Part shown: piece after piece, positions 49,935-53,362 of the stretch | Position numbering within the stretch: position 1 is the first letter of the stretch | Layout: each line of letters opens with the position of its first letter | NCBI GenBank assembly: GCA_034429475.1 | Contig: DAOUGD010000335.1 | Span: 1 to 53,362 of the forward strand | DNA length: 53,362 nucleotides | Source of the DNA: JAKQHY01 sp034429475 | GTDB taxonomy: Bacteria > Chloroflexota > Anaerolineae > B4-G1 > SLSP01 | Direction of reading: 5' to 3' | The notes under the pieces: model-generated | What the model was told of the DNA's origin: nothing | Databases searched by the model: none | What the model saw: only the letters and a program-made list of their open reading frames with translations | Made by a program: the position numbers and the translations under genes

Positions 49935-50166
49935 AAACCGTCTCCCCCAGTTCATAATCCGGGGCTAACTCGTGCAATACGGCTGCCATTTCCGATTGCG
50001 CAGCTTGATTGCCCAGCAATTGTTCAAAATCGGCTAAACTGAGGAGGATCGCCTGGGGCAAATCGTGGCGCCTGATCACATAGCGAGTATGATGCGCTAA
50101 CACATCATTCAAAATGCGCCCAAAGTTGTTTTGAGCCTCGGTGGAAGCGATTGTCTTGGTTTTCAT
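49921..50166 (-). CDS. Phd/YefM-family antitoxin-like protein
   Basis: This encodes 81 residues from ATG 50166 (MKTKTIASTEAQNNFGRILN); a GTG/ATG a few codons upstream is possible. The Phd/YefM pattern is clear: STEAQNNFGRILNDVLAHHT, RYVIRRHDLPQAILLSLADF. Such proteins bind DNA as dimers through the N-terminus and neutralise a toxin with the C-terminus. No PIN, Doc or RelE gene adjoins; the gene overlaps the DNA methyltransferase instead. It may therefore work as a transcriptional control protein of the restriction-modification unit (inference). A good promoter with a TTTAGCTAAA palindrome lies directly upstream. Confidence 0.85.
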   Translation of the reverse strand: MKTKTIASTEAQNNFGRILNDVLAHHTRYVIRRHDLPQAILLSLADFEQLLGNQAAQSEMAAVLHELAPDYELGETVYEQV

Positions 50167-50190
50167 AGGTTGTTTTACCATTTTGGATAA

Positions 50191-50228
50191 TTTAGCTAAA
50201 ATAATAATTCATTGTGATAAATTGTCAA
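50191..50228 (-). promoter_or_regulatory. Promoter and palindrome upstream of the Phd-like gene
   Basis: On the minus strand TTGACA (50223-50228), 16 bp, TATTAT (50201-50206), followed by the perfect palindrome TTTAGCTAAA (50191-50200) at the predicted transcript start. The palindrome is a candidate operator for Phd-like autoregulation. Confidence 0.65.
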
Positions 50229-50249
50229 ACAGCTTGGCGCGTAGTGGAC

Positions 50250-50402
50250 TGCACGCACCGGCGACTCCCCGCCGCCAGGACTCCGCAGGCCGTGCGCCTG
50301 CTCCAACAGCAGATCGATCTCACCGATAAGGCGATTGACGCGCTCGTGTATGAGTTGTATGGGCTGACGGCGGAGGAAATCGCGCGGGTGTCCGGCGAAT
50401 AA
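50250..50402 (+). pseudogene. C-terminal remnant of a restriction-modification gene, copy 1
   Basis: Plus-strand codons read RRLPAARTPQAVRLLQQQID, then DKAIDALVYELYGLTAEEIA and RVSGE before a stop. LQxQIDxTDxxIDxLVYELYGLTxEEI is the typical end of type I/IIG restriction-modification proteins. No start codon with a ribosome site precedes it. It belongs with the N-terminal remnant at 48090. Confidence 0.75.
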
Positions 50403-50408
50403 ATTCGC

Positions 50409-50513
50409 CGGCTGATACCGAAAACCCGTTGAAACGGGTTGGGAATCACGGCCGGCGGTGCATTGAGTGCGTTTCCAACGCACTTTGGGTATCAGCCGGT
50501 GGTTTCAACCATC
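50409..50513. repeat. REP-like triple-hairpin element
   Basis: A 12-bp inverted repeat CCGGCTGATACC (50409-50420) and GGTATCAGCCGG (50488-50499) encloses two hairpins, AACCCGT-TGAA-ACGGGTT (50424-50441) and AGTGCGTT-TCC-AACGCACT (50466-50484). A third follows, GGTGGTT-TC-AACCATC (50498-50513, one G-T pair). The shared GTTGAAAC/GTTTCAAC theme resembles REP or RAYT-mobilised palindromes. No transposase is present here. Confidence 0.65.
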
Positions 50514-50518
50514 GGCGC

Positions 50519-50611
50519 ATCAACAAGGCGATTGACGCGCTGGTGTACGAATTGTATGGATTGACACCGGCGGAAATCGCGCTGGTGGAGGGCGGTGGGA
50601 GTAAGGAGTAG
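50519..50611 (+). pseudogene. C-terminal remnant of a restriction-modification gene, copy 2
   Basis: Codons NKAIDALVYELYGLTPAEIA then LVEGGGSKE repeat the end of the copy at 50250-50402, with many silent differences. The two copies lie on either side of the triple-hairpin element. No start is visible. Confidence 0.7.
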
Positions 50612-50614
50612 GGA

Positions 50615-50790
50615 GTAAAGGCAACGGGACTATGGAGTAAAGACAATAGGAGTAGGGAGTAAAGGCAACGGGGATACGGAGTAAAGGTAACGGGGATACG
50701 GAGTAAAGGCAACGGGATTATGGAGTAAAGACAATAGGAGTACGGAGTAAAGGCAACGGGGATACGGAGTAAAGGCAACAGGCGTATGAG
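50615..50790 (+). repeat. Minisatellite, eight 22-bp units
   Basis: Eight consecutive 22-bp units begin GTAAAGGCAACGGG or GTAAAGACAATAGG and end TACGGA, TATGGA or similar, with substitutions between units. The minus-strand frame over it (MPLLRIPVAFTPYSYC...) is a repeat artefact. The rest of the gene-free stretch to 50946 holds a possible third restriction-modification tail at 50806-50850 and nothing else recognisable. Confidence 0.85.
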
Positions 50791-50805
50791 GGATGAACAA
50801 CTCTC

Positions 50806-50850
50806 ATGGACGAGCTTTACAGGTTAACGGGTGAGGACATCACCCGGTAA
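50806..50850 (+). pseudogene. Possible third degenerate restriction-modification C-terminus
   Basis: The 14 codons MDELYRLTGEDITR before a stop resemble the YELYGLTAEEIARV end seen in the two copies upstream. It is too short to be certain. Confidence 0.35.
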
Positions 50851-50946
50851 AAGGAGTAGCACGATAGTTCTGTAAAACCTGACAGGTCTGAGTCACGCCC
50901 CTTAACTTAATGACATTGTACTTTGGATGAAAAGTGAGGCATAGAA

Positions 50947-53362
50947 ATGGACATTTTGAAACCCATTCGCAGATGGCATTGGGGCCTGGCGCTGCTGTTG
51001 GCGCTGGGCCTATGGCTGCTCATGCAGCCTGTCACGGCGCGCGCGGAGACGATTACCGTCACCAACACGTTGGATTCCGGCACTGGGACGCTGCGTCAGG
51101 CCATCGCCGACGCGCAAACCGGCGATACCATCATCTTTGATAACGACCTGTCAGGTATGACGATCACGCTCGCCAGCACGCTAAACATCACCCAAGACCT
51201 GACGATTGATGGCAGCAGCCTGGCTGCGCCGGTTCAAATCAGCGGCAACAATGCCGTGCGCGTGTTCAAGGTGACCGACAGTGCGCGCATCATGCTGGAT
51301 AGCTTGAGGATTATCCGGGGCCGAGATACCTCCACCGAGTGTTCTGGCTACTCATGCGGCGGCGGGATCAAGATTGAGGCCGGCGCGGTGGTGACGCTGG
51401 CGCACAGCGCGGTGCTCACCAGCACGGCTACTTACGGCGGCGGCATCTACAACTATGGCACGCTGACGGTACAGAACAGCACCCTCTCTAGCAACTCGGC
51501 CCCCGCCGCCGCCGGTGTCGGCGGCGGCATCTTCAACGATGGCACGCTGACGGTACAGAATAGCACCCTCTCCGGCAACTCAGCCCCTTCCGTCACCAGC
51601 ACCGGCGGCGGCATCTACAACCGGAGCACGCTGACGGTACAGAACAGCGCCCTCTCCGGCAACTCGTCCAACAACGGCGGTGGCATCACCAATGGTACTA
51701 ATGGCACGCTGACGATACAGAACAGCATCCTCTCTGGCAACTCAGCCCCTTTCGGCGGTGGCATCATCAACTGGGGCGCACTGACGGTACAGAACAGCAC
51801 CCTCTCCGGCAACTCGGCCAGCTCCGGTGGCGGCATCTACAACGCGAACACACTGATGGTACAGAACAGCACCTTCTCCGACAACTCGGCCACCACCTCC
51901 GGCGGCGGCATCTACTCCTCCACCCCAGGGCGTTCTTGCACGGCCTCCCCCCGCACCCTCATTATCAATAGCACCCTTAGTGGCAATTCGGCAACGAGTG
52001 TGGGCGGTGGTGTTTACAATTATATAGGCGTGATAGAAATTATCCACAGCACCATCACAGCCAATACAGCCGCCACTGGTGCAGGCGGTGGCGTGCGGTC
52101 AAACAACAATAATAATAGTGCCTGTACCCGCGTTGGCAACAGTATTATTGCAGGCAACGCGGGCAGCGATGTGGCGGCAAATGATGCAACCCAACGTTTT
52201 TACAGTTTGGATTACAACCTGATCGGCGCGGCTGGAGACAATGTTGACTTTGGCCAGGAATTCAACCTGCCGCACGATAAGGTCAATGTCGGCGACCCTG
52301 TACTTGACCTATTAGCCAACAACGGCGGTGACACACTCACCCACGCGCTGTTGCCCGGCTCCCCCGCCATTAATGCGGGTGATGACACGAGCTGCCTACC
52401 CACCGACCAGCGCGGTATCCCGCGCCCGCAAGGCGCGCACTGCGACATTGGCGCGTTTGAGTATGAAGCCCAACTGTGGCTGTACCAAACCGTCACGCCG
52501 GAGACGGCTGTACCTTATCACGGCGCTGTCACCTACACGGTCGTCCTCGACAACGCCAGCGTGGTGAGCGATACCAGTGTTGTCTTGACAGACACGCTGC
52601 CGGCCGGCGTCAGTTTTGGGCAATGGGTAGCTGCCCCCTCCGGCAGCCTGATCCAAAACGGCAATGCCCTCACCTGGACGGGCACGCTGACCCATCACAC
52701 GGTCATCACCATCACCTTCACCGCCACGCACACGGGTGACTATGGGGATGTGATCGCAAACACTGCCTATTTTTCCAGCACGCTGGAAAAGGGCCAGGGC
52801 AGCGCGGCGTTTAGCGTGGTGTGTATCAACGCCAGGACCGTGCAAAATGCCAACGACGACGGCCCGGGCAGCTTGCGCCAGGCGATTGCCCGCGTGTGCC
52901 CCAACGGCCGGATTGACTTCGCCGGCGACTATGCCATCTATCTGAACCGCACGCTCAGCCTCAACAAACGCTTGACGATTGACGGCAGCGGGCACGCCAT
53001 TACCATCAGCGGGGATACGAACAATGACGGCTCGCGCAACGTACAGGTGTTCAACGTCAATGCCAGCGGGGGTGTCACCCTCACCCACCTCAGTATTGTC
53101 AGCGGCACGGCTTCCCAAGGCGGCGGCATCTACAATGCGATAGGCAGCACGCTGACGGTACAGAACAGCACCCTCTCCGGCAACTCGGCCTCCTCCTACG
53201 GCGGCGGCATCTACAACGACTATGGCACGCTGACGGCACAGAACAGCACCCTCGCCGGCAACTCGGCCTCCTCCTGCGGCGGCGGCATCAACAACAACGG
53301 TGGCACGATGAAGGACCACAACACCAACATCGCCCACACCTCGGCCGCCGCCGACGGCCCAG
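50947..53362 (+). CDS. Giant repetitive beta-helix surface protein, 3'-incomplete
   Basis: The frame is open from ATG 50947 to the window end (about 805 codons). It starts with a Sec signal (WHWGLALLLALGLWLLMQPV, then TARAE), followed by the polymorphic surface-protein opening TITVTNTLDSGTGTLRQAIA. Next are at least eight degenerate repeats of GGGIYNYGTLTVQNSTLSSN type (residues about 155-390), a closing NAGDDTSCLPTDQRGIPRPQ GAHCDIGAFE block, a DUF11-like domain (about 515-625, VVLDNASVVSDTSVVLTDTL) and the beginning of a second beta-helix unit (VQNANDDGPGSLRQAI). It is presumably exported and cell-surface or extracellular; the anchor would be beyond the window. GAGG lies about 8 nt upstream. 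The final 60 bases look degraded. Confidence 0.85.
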   Translation, partial: MDILKPIRRWHWGLALLLALGLWLLMQPVTARAETITVTNTLDSGTGTLRQAIADAQTGDTIIFDNDLSGMTITLASTLNITQDLTIDGSSLAAPVQISGNNAVRVFKVTDSARIMLDSLRIIRGRDTSTECSGYSCGGGIKIEAGAVVTLAHSAVLTSTATYGGGIYNYGTLTVQNSTLSSNSAPAAAGVGGGIFNDGTLTVQNSTLSGNSAPSVTSTGGGIYNRSTLTVQNSALSGNSSNNGGGITNGTNGTLTIQNSILSGNSAPFGGGIINWGALTVQNSTLSGNSASSGGGIYNANTLMVQNSTFSDNSATTSGGGIYSSTPGRSCTASPRTLIINSTLSGNSATSVGGGVYNYIGVIEIIHSTITANTAATGAGGGVRSNNNNNSACTRVGNSIIAGNAGSDVAANDATQRFYSLDYNLIGAAGDNVDFGQEFNLPHDKVNVGDPVLDLLANNGGDTLTHALLPGSPAINAGDDTSCLPTDQRGIPRPQGAHCDIGAFEYEAQLWLYQTVTPETAVPYHGAVTYTVVLDNASVVSDTSVVLTDTLPAGVSFGQWVAAPSGSLIQNGNALTWTGTLTHHTVITITFTATHTGDYGDVIANTAYFSSTLEKGQGSAAFSVVCINARTVQNANDDGPGSLRQAIARVCPNGRIDFAGDYAIYLNRTLSLNKRLTIDGSGHAITISGDTNNDGSRNVQVFNVNASGGVTLTHLSIVSGTASQGGGIYNAIGSTLTVQNSTLSGNSASSYGGGIYNDYGTLTAQNSTLAGNSASSCGGGINNNGGTMKDHNTNIAHTSAAADGP

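Noticed and set aside
50446..50778. 110-codon minus-strand frame rich in PVAFTPYS
   Set aside because: It is the 22-bp minisatellite translated; no start signal.
50615..50790. CRISPR array
   Set aside because: The 22-bp units are contiguous without unique spacers and no cas gene is present; it is a minisatellite.
1..53362. tRNA, rRNA or known riboswitch genes
   Set aside because: I found no cloverleaf with a TTCGA loop and no rRNA-like or riboswitch core sequence, although a scan by eye can miss a divergent one.

Overview
The window is GC-rich, full of short dispersed and tandem repeats, and carries BTAD/AAA regulators, Dpp-type importers and polymorphic beta-helix surface proteins. This gene content best fits a filamentous or sediment Chloroflexota bacterium (Anaerolineae/Caldilineae-like). 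That is inferred from gene style only, because there is no rRNA or other marker gene here.

Layout. (1) 0.5-14.2 kb, minus strand: a six-helix membrane protein, then an accessory island of TPR, HEAT, YD-repeat and pentapeptide proteins. Four of them share a zinc-ribbon-like CPxC domain; a small Imm32-like protein, two small orphans and a TPR pseudogene lie among them, and a CPBP protease closes the block. (2) 14.4-23.1 kb, minus strand: two aldehyde dehydrogenases (P5C and ALDH7 type), a CrtI-like FAD oxidoreductase and a heterodimeric ABC exporter pair with one degenerate ATP site. (3) 23.3-44.1 kb, plus strand: a catabolic locus starting with a GntR/LacI hybrid regulator. It continues with a complete family-5 ABC importer (SBP, two permeases, two ATPases), a CehA/McbA-type PHP hydrolase, a putative glycosidase-like protein, a GxGYxYP-family lipoprotein, an atypical glycyl radical enzyme and a GH38 alpha-mannosidase. 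A lower-GC TPR gene sits inside it. (4) 44.2-47.8 kb, minus strand: a large BTAD-AAA-TPR regulator that appears to start at CTG. (5) 48.0-50.9 kb: a restriction-modification hot spot in which a type I/IIG-like gene is reduced to N- and C-terminal remnants around an inserted REase/MTase/Phd module, followed by a REP-like triple hairpin and a 22-bp minisatellite. (6) 50.9 kb to the end: the 5' part of a giant repetitive surface protein, open at the window edge.

How the genes work together. The plus-strand locus reads as one substrate-responsive unit: the GntR/LacI protein probably binds an 8-bp triple repeat at its own transcription start. The ABC importer brings in an oligosaccharide or glycoconjugate that the GH38 enzyme, the glycosidase-like protein, the PHP hydrolase and the glycyl radical enzyme then process. 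The glycyl radical enzyme implies anoxic metabolism, and its activase is not in this window.

A second theme is repeat invasion. Heptanucleotide tandem repeats of several different sequences, hairpins with roughly 10-bp internal periodicity, and a repeat with the core CATCCAACCGCTGGTGAA occupy most intergenic spaces. In several places repeats have entered coding or translation-initiation sequence: the PHP hydrolase tail, the GxGYxYP leader, the glycyl radical enzyme Shine-Dalgarno and the GH38 linker.
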